A stretch of 64,000 nt of DNA, taken from NCBI GenBank assembly GCA_951812505.1, contig CATOSI010000002.1, positions 62,001-126,000 on the forward strand, read 5' to 3'. Origin of the DNA: an uncultured Dehalococcoidia bacterium (lineage in GTDB: Bacteria; Chloroflexota; Dehalococcoidia; Lucifugimonadales; UBA1123). Both the position numbers and the translations under genes were made by a program. The notes below the pieces were generated by a model that saw only the letters and a list, made by a program, of their open reading frames with translations, was not told the DNA's origin and ran no database searches. This document shows, piece after piece, positions 51,984 through 60,449 of this stretch. How positions within the stretch are numbered: position 1 is the first letter of the stretch; each line of letters begins with the position of its first letter.

Positions 51984-52832
51984 TTGACCATAGAAGACAT
52001 TATTCTGGACAGAGACCGGAGGGGAATCTCGCACCTCCGGCCACACCTCCCGTCCGACTACGCGACGCAGGCCGCGCAACTGATTCTGGACAATCCCGGG
52101 ACCGCCATCATCGTTACCGGCTTCTACATACTGGACGCGGGATTCGCAGAGACCGACGGTCCTCCCGGAGCGGTCGTAATAGGAAGCGCGCTGAACCAGT
52201 TGGGGTACAACGTAGTCCACGTTACCGACCGCTACGCCACCGAGATCATGGACAAGACGGGCGGGGACTACTCGAGTGTTGTGGACTTCCCAATAACCGA
52301 CGAAGATTCGAGCGTCGAGTTCGCGCGCAACCTGCTATCCGAACTCAATCCGTCCGTACTGATAGCGATTGAACGCTGCGGCTTCACCGACGAGGGCAAA
52401 TACCGCAATATGCGGGGACGTGACATCACGGACTACAACGCACGCATTGACCATCTATTCCACTCCGACGTGCCGTCGGTGGGAATCGGCGACGGCGGCA
52501 ACGAGATCGGGATGGGCAATCTGGCAAAAGAGGTCACCCAGGTCGAGTCTCTCGTCAAGATTCCGTGCATAACCCAGACGTCGAAGCTGATGCTGGCAAG
52601 CGTCTCGAACTGGGGCGGCTACGGACTTGCGGCGGCGCTGTCCGCGCTGTCGGGACGCAACCTGCTCCCTTCCATAGAGGAGGAACAGCAACTTCTGAGG
52701 GACACCGTTGACCTGGGCGCTGTGGACGGCATGAGCGCGAAGCAGGAGTACAAGGTTGACGGCTTCACCATAGAGGAGAACAGCGAGGCGCTCCAGGCGC
52801 TGCACGATCACCTGGCGGCGATGGGCATATAA
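51984..52832 (+). CDS. DUF4392 D-glutamate cyclase-like protein, second half of a DGLUCY-like pair
   Basis: A 282-residue DUF4392 protein starting with TTG at 51984 behind AAGGAG. Conserved blocks are IVTGFYI, ETDGPPGA, AIERCGFTDEGKYRNMRG and VGIGDGGNEIGMGN. It begins 58 bp after the DUF1445 stop. The predicted reaction is D-glutamate to 5-oxo-D-proline plus water, by analogy with DGLUCY; not demonstrated for this bacterial pair. A C-terminal helical segment is less conserved. Confidence 0.9.
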   Translation: MTIEDIILDRDRRGISHLRPHLPSDYATQAAQLILDNPGTAIIVTGFYILDAGFAETDGPPGAVVIGSALNQLGYNVVHVTDRYATEIMDKTGGDYSSVVDFPITDEDSSVEFARNLLSELNPSVLIAIERCGFTDEGKYRNMRGRDITDYNARIDHLFHSDVPSVGIGDGGNEIGMGNLAKEVTQVESLVKIPCITQTSKLMLASVSNWGGYGLAAALSALSGRNLLPSIEEEQQLLRDTVDLGAVDGMSAKQEYKVDGFTIEENSEALQALHDHLAAMGI

Positions 52833-52918
52833 CAATTGGTTATGTTTCACATCTCATAACAAGTAAGATCAGATTGAAGATATGTGTAAGGCTGGGTAGG
52901 CTCCGCTCCCAGTCTTAG

Positions 52919-53728
52919 TTAACCGGCTAGGGGCTCCATATCTTCCTCGATAAGCTGGCTCCATAGAGCGGCGTCAGGATCGGCCTCTGTGAAGTATTCA
53001 TCGACACTCTCCAGAACGGGCTTGGTTAGCCGAGAACTCAGTCGCGCTCCCGAAACTACCGCATAGGCATCCAGGCCCGTCGCCCGTCGCAGTATCCTAG
53101 CGTTATCTGTCGCCCGCTGCACATCGTTGTCGGCCACAGTGTAAGACGCCTCTATAGCCACATAGAAGAGCGGCTTGCCCCCGAATCCCAAGAGTGTCAC
53201 CTCGATGATGAGGTTGGGCTCCTGGAATGAAAGCCAGGCACCATCCTCCAGATTCAACTCTTCTATTGCGGCCGCGTTGACCGCCAGCAAGTTTATCAGC
53301 TCATCGCGACTTAATGGGCGGGCCGATATACGCTCTTCTATTTCCTTCCGGCGTGCGAAGAGACCAGCAATTCGCGTGCCGTTCTTCCTAGCGGCGCTCT
53401 CGGCGTAGTTGTCGCGGAAATTCCCGTAATCAGTCTGGAGGTCCCGCATAATCCGGTGTTGAGTGTCCAGCCTGGAGATCGTATCGTCACGAAGTCTATC
53501 AACGCTGGCATCTATACCCTCCTCCAATCCGTCTATTCGAATGTCGGTGTGCTTCCTCAATCCATCTACGCTGGCGGCCAGAGTGTTGACACTCTTGGTC
53601 ATTTCGCTGAACTGCTGAGGAAGCACCAAGAGATCCTCGGTAAGGAGGATAGACCTCAGCGCCGTTCGCCACTCGGGATTCTCCTCAAGGATGCGCTGCA
53701 GATCTTGTATAGTGTTGATTGTGGTCAT
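52919..53728 (-). CDS. Coiled-coil protein with PD-(D/E)XK-like C-terminus (paralog B)
   Basis: A 269-residue relative of the gene at 13424. The start at 53728 gives the shared N-terminus TINTIQDLQRIL; a longer frame to 53785 is not supported. LRSILLTEDLLVLPQQF (25-41) matches paralog A. A long coiled coil (about 42-115) follows, and the C-terminal domain has LIIEV (173-177) and FYVAIEASYT with Glu193 and Ser195. The nuclease-like core lacks the usual Lys. Function unknown. Both paralogs are single genes flanked by unrelated units, as expected of mobile accessory genes. Confidence 0.75.
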   Translation of the reverse strand: MTTINTIQDLQRILEENPEWRTALRSILLTEDLLVLPQQFSEMTKSVNTLAASVDGLRKHTDIRIDGLEEGIDASVDRLRDDTISRLDTQHRIMRDLQTDYGNFRDNYAESAARKNGTRIAGLFARRKEIEERISARPLSRDELINLLAVNAAAIEELNLEDGAWLSFQEPNLIIEVTLLGFGGKPLFYVAIEASYTVADNDVQRATDNARILRRATGLDAYAVVSGARLSSRLTKPVLESVDEYFTEADPDAALWSQLIEEDMEPLAG

Positions 53729-53833
53729 CCTGATTTCACTTCTGGTTTCGCAATTATATAGCCTTACACGCATATATTTAAGCACACCATGAGGATCTGA
53801 AATATCCTCGGAGATCCATGCTGATCAGTATAA

Positions 53834-53869
53834 AATGGGACGGCTTACCAGAGGTAGAGCCGTCCCATT
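53834..53869 (-). terminator. Terminator of the dipeptide ABC operon
   Basis: A 12-bp stem (53834-53845 with 53858-53869) is followed on the minus strand by TTTTAT. It lies 30 bp beyond the last permease gene. Confidence 0.85.
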
Positions 53870-53898
53870 ATTTGTTGCGTGTTGGAGAGTTCCTGGTC

Positions 53899-54792
53899 CT
53901 ACGTCCCGCGCAGCCTCGGGTCGAGCACATCGCGGATGGCGTCGCCGAACAGGTTGAAGCCGTACACAGCCAGCGACAGCGCGACTCCGGGCCATATCGC
54001 CAGGTACGGATACAGAATGAACCAGTCGCGCACCGGTCCGGTCAACATTCCGCCCCAGGACGGTTCGGGCTGTGGCACTCCGAGGCCAAGGAAGCTGAGC
54101 GAGGCTTCGGTCAGGATAGCTATTCCCAGGGCCCCGGTGGATATGATCAGCCAGGGGGCGACGCACTGCGGCGCTATGTGCTGAATCATAATTCGCAAGT
54201 TCCCCGCGCCTATGGAACGCGCCGCGTCAACGTACTGCGATTCTTTGACCGCCAGCACCTGTGAGCGCACGACTCGGTTCGCGCGTGGTATCTGCACGAT
54301 ACCGATGGCTATGATGATGTTCATCAAATTCGTTCCGAGCGCCGCGGTAATCGCCATCGCCAGGATGAGCGTAGGTATGGACATGAGCGCGTCCATGATG
54401 CGCTGGATCGAGTTGTCCACCTTGCCGCCGTACCAGCCGCTTATTACGCCAACGACACCACCCGCCCCGGAGCCGAACGCGACCGAAGCAAATCCGACCA
54501 GCAAGGATATGCGCGCGCCGGACATCATGCGGCTCCACAGGTCGCGACCCATCTCGTCGGTGCCGAGCCAGTGTTCTCCGCTGGGCCACTCTAGCTTGGA
54601 CGTAAGGTTCCACTCCAGGGGATCCCATGAAGTCATCTGAGGGCCGACTACTGCCATCAGCCCCATGATAATGATTATCAGGGCGCCAAAGGCCCCCAGC
54701 GGCTTGCGCGTGACGAAATTCGAGATTACCCGCCATGGCCCCGTACTGCGAGGCCGTCCGAGAGTTACAGCGCCAGTCTGCTGTGTTGCCAT
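53899..54792 (-). CDS. ABC permease, DppC/OppC family
   Basis: A 297-residue inner-membrane permease with about six membrane segments. An N-terminal helix (about 35-52) precedes HWLGTDEMGRDLWSR, the OppC-N-type signature, and the EAA loop is VDAARSIGAGNLRI. A C-terminal DPRLRG motif is typical. GAGG precedes the ATG by 8 bases. It lies 21 bp after the partner permease and would import peptides or a similar compound delivered by the binding protein at 55885. ATPase subunits are not nearby. Confidence 0.94.
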   Translation of the reverse strand: MATQQTGAVTLGRPRSTGPWRVISNFVTRKPLGAFGALIIIIMGLMAVVGPQMTSWDPLEWNLTSKLEWPSGEHWLGTDEMGRDLWSRMMSGARISLLVGFASVAFGSGAGGVVGVISGWYGGKVDNSIQRIMDALMSIPTLILAMAITAALGTNLMNIIIAIGIVQIPRANRVVRSQVLAVKESQYVDAARSIGAGNLRIMIQHIAPQCVAPWLIISTGALGIAILTEASLSFLGLGVPQPEPSWGGMLTGPVRDWFILYPYLAIWPGVALSLAVYGFNLFGDAIRDVLDPRLRGT

Positions 54793-54813
54793 TCCGAAGT
54801 CCTCTTTTATTCC

Positions 54814-55779
54814 CTACTGATAGCGAACGCGCGGATCCAGCCAGCCATAGGAGAGATCAACCAGCAGGTTGACCACGATAACGCACATGGCGAAGAACAT
54901 CACCATGGACTGGACTATTGGGTAGTCGCGTTCGAGCATCCCTGCAACGATGTACTCGCCAATGCCCGGCAGGGTGAATACACGCTCCATTACAACGGAG
55001 CCGCCCATAGAAAGAGCAGTCGTTATGCCAATGACCGTGATGACGGGAATCAGCGCGTTCTTGAGCGCGTGCCGGGCAGTGACCGCGTAGGCGCGAAGCC
55101 CCTTCGCGTGCGCCGTCCTGATATAGTCCTGCCGAAGCACCTCGAGCATTGTGGAGCGCATCATCCGCGCCTTGGTAGCCGCGCTTATGTAGCCTATCAT
55201 CAGCGCGGGCCAGATGAACTGGCTCAGATTTCTTGTAAAGTCGTCAGTTATCGCCGAGTACCCCAGGGGCGGACTCCACCTGAAGAAGTAGGCTCCGCCC
55301 ACCAGGAGCAACGTAGCACTCCAGAAAGACGGTATCGAGAGCCCCGCAAGCGATGCGATACGCACTGCGTAATCCATCCTGGAGTCCTGCTTGAGAGCCA
55401 TCAGCACGCCTGCCGGTATGCCGATGGCGATAGCTATGATCTGCGAAAGAATCACAAGTTCGAAAGTGACCACCGCCTTCTGCTGGAACTCGTCGAATAC
55501 CGGGCGCTTGGTGAACAGAGAGTCTCCCCAGTCTCCTCTGACGAATCCGCTCATCCAGACCCAGTACTGAATGTAGAGAGGCTCATTGAGACCGAGCGCT
55601 TCTCGAATCTGTTCGATTTCTTCTAAGCTGACAGTGCCTTCCTCTCCCCCGGCCTGCTGTGCCGCGATTGACTTGGCAACATCCCCGGGGGCGATCCGCA
55701 TCAACGCGAATACCAGCAGAGATACAAGGACTGCGGTCATCAGCCCAAAAAGGACCCGTCGCACTAGATAACGGTGCAT
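54814..55779 (-). CDS. ABC permease, DppB/OppB family
   Basis: A 321-residue permease with about six membrane segments. MHRYLVRRVLFGLMTAV and the LGLNEPLYIQYWVWM loop are typical of the OppB N-terminal region, and the EAA loop is IRTAHAKGLRAYAV. GAGGGTGAG precedes the ATG. It forms the pore with the downstream DppC-like protein. Confidence 0.94.
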   Translation of the reverse strand: MHRYLVRRVLFGLMTAVLVSLLVFALMRIAPGDVAKSIAAQQAGGEEGTVSLEEIEQIREALGLNEPLYIQYWVWMSGFVRGDWGDSLFTKRPVFDEFQQKAVVTFELVILSQIIAIAIGIPAGVLMALKQDSRMDYAVRIASLAGLSIPSFWSATLLLVGGAYFFRWSPPLGYSAITDDFTRNLSQFIWPALMIGYISAATKARMMRSTMLEVLRQDYIRTAHAKGLRAYAVTARHALKNALIPVITVIGITTALSMGGSVVMERVFTLPGIGEYIVAGMLERDYPIVQSMVMFFAMCVIVVNLLVDLSYGWLDPRVRYQ

Positions 55780-55814
55780 CCGCTCACCCTCTCACATTTC
55801 CAACTAATTCTTAG

Positions 55815-55847
55815 GGGGCGCTCTGTCCACTTCAGCAAGAACGCCCC
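55815..55847 (-). promoter_or_regulatory. Intercistronic stem-loop between binding protein and permeases
   Basis: GGGGCG (55815-55820) pairs with CGCCCC (55842-55847). No T-tract follows, so it may stabilise the upstream binding-protein mRNA and lower expression of the permeases, a common arrangement in ABC operons. Confidence 0.4.
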
Positions 55848-55884
55848 ACTCTGAATTCAAACTAGCTGTCAAGCAACTTACGCA

Positions 55885-57948
55885 CTACCTGGCAAGCCAC
55901 ATTCGCTCCCAACCCGCCCACTTGATCTGGGACGGATGGTTGAACATACGCCAGCCTCTTACGTCATTGTGCCAGGCGGGCCAGATGATGGACCACGGCA
56001 TCGGAATCATGTAAGCGGCAGTGATTGATTCACGCTCTATCTCGTGAACTATCTCGCGGCGCTTTTCGGGATCAAGCTCGACAGCCTGGGCGTCAGCCAA
56101 ATCCAGAAGACGCTGCGCCCTTTCAGCATCAACCTGGAACCTGCCCGTGCCCCGATGGTACCAACTCTCGGCGTCGGGAACCAGGAAGATATTATAGAAG
56201 TCGGACGGGTCCGCGACATCAGTCCTGGCCTTCGAGCCATAGTGGACGTCGTAGTCAGGCGGCACGCCGTGAGCGGTCTGGCCTCGGTCGCGCTGCACCG
56301 AGACTTCCACTACGTCAACTTTCAATTCGATGTCCAGGTTCTTCTTGAGCTGATCCTTGAACCACAGGCAGCCGTCAACGAATATCTGCTGCGGAGTAGT
56401 CATGCAGCCTGCGGTGAAGCGGGGGCTACCGGTCAGTCCGGCCTCATCCAGAAGCCTGTTCGCCTCGGCTATGTCCTCAGCCTTCTCTCCTGGGCCGTTG
56501 CGGAAGCCCGGCGTCGCCCAGAGCTCGTCGTCAGGAAGCGCCCAGACGGTTCCGGGGGGCATCCAGTTGGTCGGCCTGATTACGCCAACCTGGTCTTTGA
56601 TGCGGTTGAACTCCGTCCACTCGTCGCGGTCTATACCGAGGTGAATAGCGTATCTCACACGCTCGTCGTCGAACGGCTGGCGGTGCATATTGAACTGAAG
56701 GCCCTTGCCCCACAGGTGCAGCACCGGCTCGAGGTGGATCTCATCGCTGAACGAGTCCAGAACCTGCTCTACCTGCCCGGGCAGCAAAGAAGCGCTGCCT
56801 TCGCCGTAGTAATCTATCTGGCCGGTGATCAGCGCGGTGAAGCGCGTAGTGGTGTCTTCAATTTCGATGTGATCAACGCCTTCGAGGAAGGGAAGTCCCT
56901 CTCTCCAGTAATCGGGATTGGCGCGGATCTTGGTGCCAACGTCCTGAACGCGCTCGAACGGGATGAAAGCGCCGGTGCCGGTGCCATAGAGATAGGTCTC
57001 GTCAGTAGTCTGGTCCCAGCAGTCCGGGCATTCGGCGGCCCACCAATCAATCAGCGCCTTGGGCATATTATTGGGCATTCCGGTAACGCCCGCGAACTTG
57101 CCGATGGTACCCGCGCGCGCCTCACTGAACTCGACTCGCAGAGTCGTGCCCATCGGACCGTCGGGGCAAGTCGCGCCTCCGTCCAGCATATGCTTGAGCC
57201 CGAGACGCGGCCCGGCGTGGGTTACGCCCACGTCTTTGAGCGACTGTGGCGGATATATTGCGAACTGGAGGCTCGCGGCGGCGTCCTCGCAGGTGAACTC
57301 CTTGCCAGCGATAGCCATCTTTACACTGTCAGGCAGCGTGGAGTACGGGTTGTCCTGGAACTTAATTCCCTCCCGGAGGGTGAAAGTGATGACCGTTCCT
57401 TCGCCGGACACGTCCCACGTCGTGGCGAGGTCGGGCAGTATTGGGCCTGTGAGACCCTGCCACGGGTCGAACTTGATTAGCGAGTTGTAGGTCGGCAGGA
57501 ACTGCGGACCCTCGTAAGTATGACCATAGTTCGGGTCATGTCCATTCAGCCTGAGGTTCGCGCCATAACGCACGATGTTGCCCCTGACCGGCTGACCCCA
57601 TTCGGCCTTGTAGCCGTCGCTTGCCAGGTACTGGGCCACCCAGTCCGACTCCATCGCCATCTCGGGCACGGGGGTGGGAACGGGTGTTGGTGGCGCCAAG
57701 ACGGGCGCGGGAGCCACTGGCACGGCCGTAATAGCCGGGGCGGCCTGCGCCGCGGCTTGTGGTGCGGCTGGCTGTTGTGGAGCGGCAGGCGCGGCCTGAG
57801 ACGCGGCCTGAGCGGGAGCGGCGGGAGCAGCCGCCTGCGGCGCTTGCGGAGCGGCAGGCGCGCTCGGTTCGTCGGCGGCACACGCAATCGAGACTATCGC
57901 TAACAACGACAGCACAAGCGCCACGCCAAATATTCTTGTTGCCTTCAT
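55885..57948 (-). CDS. ABC substrate-binding lipoprotein, family 5
   Basis: A 687-residue lipoprotein of the peptide/nickel-binding family. The lipobox I-V-S-I-A-C has the lipidated Cys23. An Ala/Pro/Gln-rich linker of about 70 residues (24-95) follows, longer than usual, then the binding domain with LPDLATTWDVSGEGT, TFTLREGIKFQDNP and YAIHLGIDRDEW. GGGGGAAG precedes the ATG. It is the first gene of the operon with two permeases. A promoter lies at 58027-58055 and an operator-like array further upstream. Confidence 0.92.
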   Translation of the reverse strand: MKATRIFGVALVLSLLAIVSIACAADEPSAPAAPQAPQAAAPAAPAQAASQAAPAAPQQPAAPQAAAQAAPAITAVPVAPAPVLAPPTPVPTPVPEMAMESDWVAQYLASDGYKAEWGQPVRGNIVRYGANLRLNGHDPNYGHTYEGPQFLPTYNSLIKFDPWQGLTGPILPDLATTWDVSGEGTVITFTLREGIKFQDNPYSTLPDSVKMAIAGKEFTCEDAAASLQFAIYPPQSLKDVGVTHAGPRLGLKHMLDGGATCPDGPMGTTLRVEFSEARAGTIGKFAGVTGMPNNMPKALIDWWAAECPDCWDQTTDETYLYGTGTGAFIPFERVQDVGTKIRANPDYWREGLPFLEGVDHIEIEDTTTRFTALITGQIDYYGEGSASLLPGQVEQVLDSFSDEIHLEPVLHLWGKGLQFNMHRQPFDDERVRYAIHLGIDRDEWTEFNRIKDQVGVIRPTNWMPPGTVWALPDDELWATPGFRNGPGEKAEDIAEANRLLDEAGLTGSPRFTAGCMTTPQQIFVDGCLWFKDQLKKNLDIELKVDVVEVSVQRDRGQTAHGVPPDYDVHYGSKARTDVADPSDFYNIFLVPDAESWYHRGTGRFQVDAERAQRLLDLADAQAVELDPEKRREIVHEIERESITAAYMIPMPWSIIWPAWHNDVRGWRMFNHPSQIKWAGWERMWLAR

Positions 57949-58026
57949 TTTCTTCCCCCAAAGAATGTTTGTCGTTCTAACTATTCATTCCGTCAATTCT
58001 ATTCATTCGCTAATGCAATGTGCAAA

Positions 58027-58055
58027 TAAATACCATACCGCGCTTTCACGGTCAA
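58027..58055 (-). promoter_or_regulatory. Sigma70-type promoter of the dipeptide ABC operon
   Basis: On the minus strand TTGACC (58050-58055), a 17-bp spacer and TATTTA (58027-58032). Transcription would start near 58020, about 70 nt before the ATG. Confidence 0.5.
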
Positions 58056-58245
58056 GCGCGAACCCATATATCAGCAGTGCAATCGCATCTAAATTCGCGC
58101 GCACGTCATGGCGCAAATGTTCTTAAACATGCTATCATCTAATCATGTTCAGTGGCCCCATGGAACATCCGGTAAGTGAGGAGTCATATATAGCGGTATA
58201 TGCTAGATCGCCGACCACACCAGAAGCGTCCATGATCGGCGAAAA

Positions 58246-58323
58246 CTGGTCTAAACTGGTGGAAACAGACCAGTTTCAACCAGTTTCTCCCCGAAAACTG
58301 GTACCAGTTTTCGGGAATCTGGT
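58246..58323. promoter_or_regulatory. Array 3: phased ACTGGT/ACCAGT operator-like repeats
   Basis: CTGGT starts at 58246 and 58256, inverted ACCAG at 58269 and 58279, a fused pair at 58298-58307 (CTGGTACCAG) and a last CTGGT at 58319. The 10-bp spacing is one helical turn. It uses the same word as array 1. Confidence 0.55.
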
Positions 58324-58390
58324 TCTCCGTTGGTATATATCAACTGAATTTATACCCAGACCGAAATTTAGATGCAATCTTCTCCATATA

Positions 58391-60415
58391 TCAGCATGGA
58401 GCTTCGCCAAAAGGTACGGGACGGATACGCATCTCGGTCAGGGTCCGAATATCGAAGGGGTCCTGGCCGGCGCTTAGCTTTTCTATCCAGTCGGATCGGC
58501 TGGGACGGTAGTAGTCGGCGCAGCTTTCCTTGGGGGAAGATTCCGTCCATTCCAGAAATCTCTCGAAGTCGGCGATTGCCTTGTCGCGCTCCCCCAGCAG
58601 TGCGTGAACGAATCCCCTGCTGTCCAGGGCGCGACCCGATGAATCCCGGGCGGTGGCGACATTGCAATACCTGAGCGCGTTAACGGGGTCTCCAGACACG
58701 GCCATCTGCCAGCAGATCGTGCTGTTGAAGGTCACGTCGGTAGGCTTCAGACCCTGGGCGCGTCGCAGGTCCGAGAGTGAACTGCCGAGGTTCTCCAGAG
58801 CGGAGTGTACGAGTCCGCGATTGAAGTAAGCCCTGGCATAGGCGGGATCCAGGTCTATTGCGCGGCTGAATTCGGCAAGGGCGAGTTCGAGATCGCCCGG
58901 CAGAGAACGATTAAGATACACGTTTCCCAGCCCCACATGGGCCGAGGCAAGTTCGGGCCGTATCTCGATGGCCTTGTTGATGTCGTCGAACGATCTGTCG
59001 AGGTCGCCCGGCTCTCCTCTTGCGATGTAGGCGGCAGACCGGTTGACGTATGCCGAAGCGTAGTCCGAGTTTATGTCGAGCGCCTTATCCAGGTCGGCGA
59101 TGGCGCGATCCAGATCGTCCCGACCGCCGCGCTCGATGTACGCTACCGCCAGGTTGAGGTAAGTCGCGGCGCGGTCGGGTTCCAGATCCAGAGCGCGGCC
59201 GAGGTCGGCTAAGGCAAGCTCCACATCCCCCCGGTCACCCCTGTCCAGGTAGGTAAGGGCCCTCGAATTATAGGCTTCCACGGAGTCGGGCTCCGTCGAG
59301 AGGACCTGGGAGAAGAGCCAGATCGCCAAGTCGAAGTCGGCCTTTTTCCCGCCACGATAGGCGAGCGCGAGGTTGAATCTCAGGTTGGCCAGCGCGGACG
59401 GATCAGCCGGCGGTTTGGTCAGCGCGCGAATCAACGACGCCTTTGCGAGGTCGTACTCTCCTTGATCGAGGTGCAGTTGACCGAGCGTAAGCAAAGCGAC
59501 GTATCGCACCTCTTCGGTCAGGCCAATATTTATCGTCGCCGGAAGCTCCGACGGAGTTGACGCGATGTCCACCACCTGCTGATCATGCTGCTCGGAGCGA
59601 CTGTCTGGAACCGTGAACCTGGCAATGACCCGTCCGCTGTCGTATTCGCCCCATATCACCAGCATGGCGTCGGCGCGGCGACCCGCGGCCTCGGCATCCG
59701 ACTCCTCGTGGATATTCTTCGGCCATTCGACCGTCCTCACGCCGCGGATTCCGGCGGCGCGTACCTCGCGATCAATCTCCTCCTTCAGTCTTCCGGGCAC
59801 GTTGAAGCCCTGCTGTCCGGCGGTGTAGTTGACGAACGGGGCCAGGACTATCAGCGACTCGCCGGACAAAGCCGTGGGATAGTCTGTCCTGTCCACCATC
59901 CAGAAGAACACGATGCCGGCCGCAATCGCTGCCACCAGGATAGCGGCGGCCAGCCCGATGCGCAGTCCCCATCGGCGGAGAAATGATGGCGGGGGAGGTT
60001 CTTCGTTCACCTCAGTAGGAGCGGGCGGTTCAAGAACTATCTCGGTGGAGACCAGGGGCTCCGGCGATGCCTCCTCGGTTGCCGTCGCCATAGCGGATGT
60101 TTCTTCGGAAGCGGGGGCGTTCTCAGGCGAGAATCCCGCCGCCATGAGAAATTCGTCCCGTTCTTCGGGCGTAAGGCGGAGCAGTTCGGCGCAGCGGGCC
60201 ACGTCCTCGCGGTATCGGGGACGTGTGGTGACACCCTCTCTCCATCGGATGAGAGTGGGTCTGCTCACGGGGATCCGGCGGGCGAGTTCGGCATCACCGA
60301 TGCCGGTCCGTTCCATGTAGAGGGTCAGAAGTTCAGCGAAAGTCGGCAATTGCTGCAATTTGGGTACAAGGACTGCACTTTGAATGACATCATCGTCATT
60401 CAAAGTGTACACCAT
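58391..60415 (-). CDS. HTH-TM-TPR protein (transmembrane regulator-like)
   Basis: A 674-residue protein. The N-terminus (about 20-90) is an XRE-type helix-turn-helix domain (AELARRIPVSRPTLIRWREG). An acidic Pro-rich linker, a membrane helix (about 153-172), an extracytoplasmic domain of about 150 residues with a VIWGEYDSG strand, and about nine tetratricopeptide repeats (about 310-600; e.g. ALADLGRALDLEPDRA, ALAEFSRAIDLDPAYA) follow. The start is given as the ATG at 60415; a TTG near 60361 is also possible. A perfect 13-bp inverted repeat overlaps the first codons. It probably senses an envelope signal and acts on DNA or partners inside. Confidence 0.82.
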   Translation of the reverse strand: MVYTLNDDDVIQSAVLVPKLQQLPTFAELLTLYMERTGIGDAELARRIPVSRPTLIRWREGVTTRPRYREDVARCAELLRLTPEERDEFLMAAGFSPENAPASEETSAMATATEEASPEPLVSTEIVLEPPAPTEVNEEPPPPSFLRRWGLRIGLAAAILVAAIAAGIVFFWMVDRTDYPTALSGESLIVLAPFVNYTAGQQGFNVPGRLKEEIDREVRAAGIRGVRTVEWPKNIHEESDAEAAGRRADAMLVIWGEYDSGRVIARFTVPDSRSEQHDQQVVDIASTPSELPATINIGLTEEVRYVALLTLGQLHLDQGEYDLAKASLIRALTKPPADPSALANLRFNLALAYRGGKKADFDLAIWLFSQVLSTEPDSVEAYNSRALTYLDRGDRGDVELALADLGRALDLEPDRAATYLNLAVAYIERGGRDDLDRAIADLDKALDINSDYASAYVNRSAAYIARGEPGDLDRSFDDINKAIEIRPELASAHVGLGNVYLNRSLPGDLELALAEFSRAIDLDPAYARAYFNRGLVHSALENLGSSLSDLRRAQGLKPTDVTFNSTICWQMAVSGDPVNALRYCNVATARDSSGRALDSRGFVHALLGERDKAIADFERFLEWTESSPKESCADYYRPSRSDWIEKLSAGQDPFDIRTLTEMRIRPVPFGEAPC
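60376..60407. promoter_or_regulatory. Perfect 13-bp inverted repeat at the start of the HTH-TPR gene
   Basis: CACTTTGAATGAC (60376-60388) and its exact complement (60395-60407) flank ATCATC. It covers codons 3-13 of the annotated frame. It could be an autoregulatory operator or an mRNA hairpin masking the start. Confidence 0.6.
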
Positions 60416-60449
60416 CCCCCGCGATGCTGACCTCAGTCGTGGGAAATGT

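Larger units (their letters stand above)
57949..58390. other. Intergenic region upstream of the dipeptide ABC operon
   Basis: No gene is supported. It holds the promoter (58027-58055), array 3 (58246-58323) and a GGTATA...TATACC inverted repeat (58331-58355) just past the stop of the TPR gene. Confidence 0.65.

Noticed and set aside
56044-57480. A 478-codon open frame antisense to the family-5 binding protein
   Set aside because: The sense strand encodes a normal lipoprotein and binding domain; the antisense product is featureless.
58145-58477. A 110-codon plus-strand frame through array 3
   Set aside because: It runs across the operator-like repeats and into the antisense of the TPR gene, with no ribosome site and no protein-like composition.
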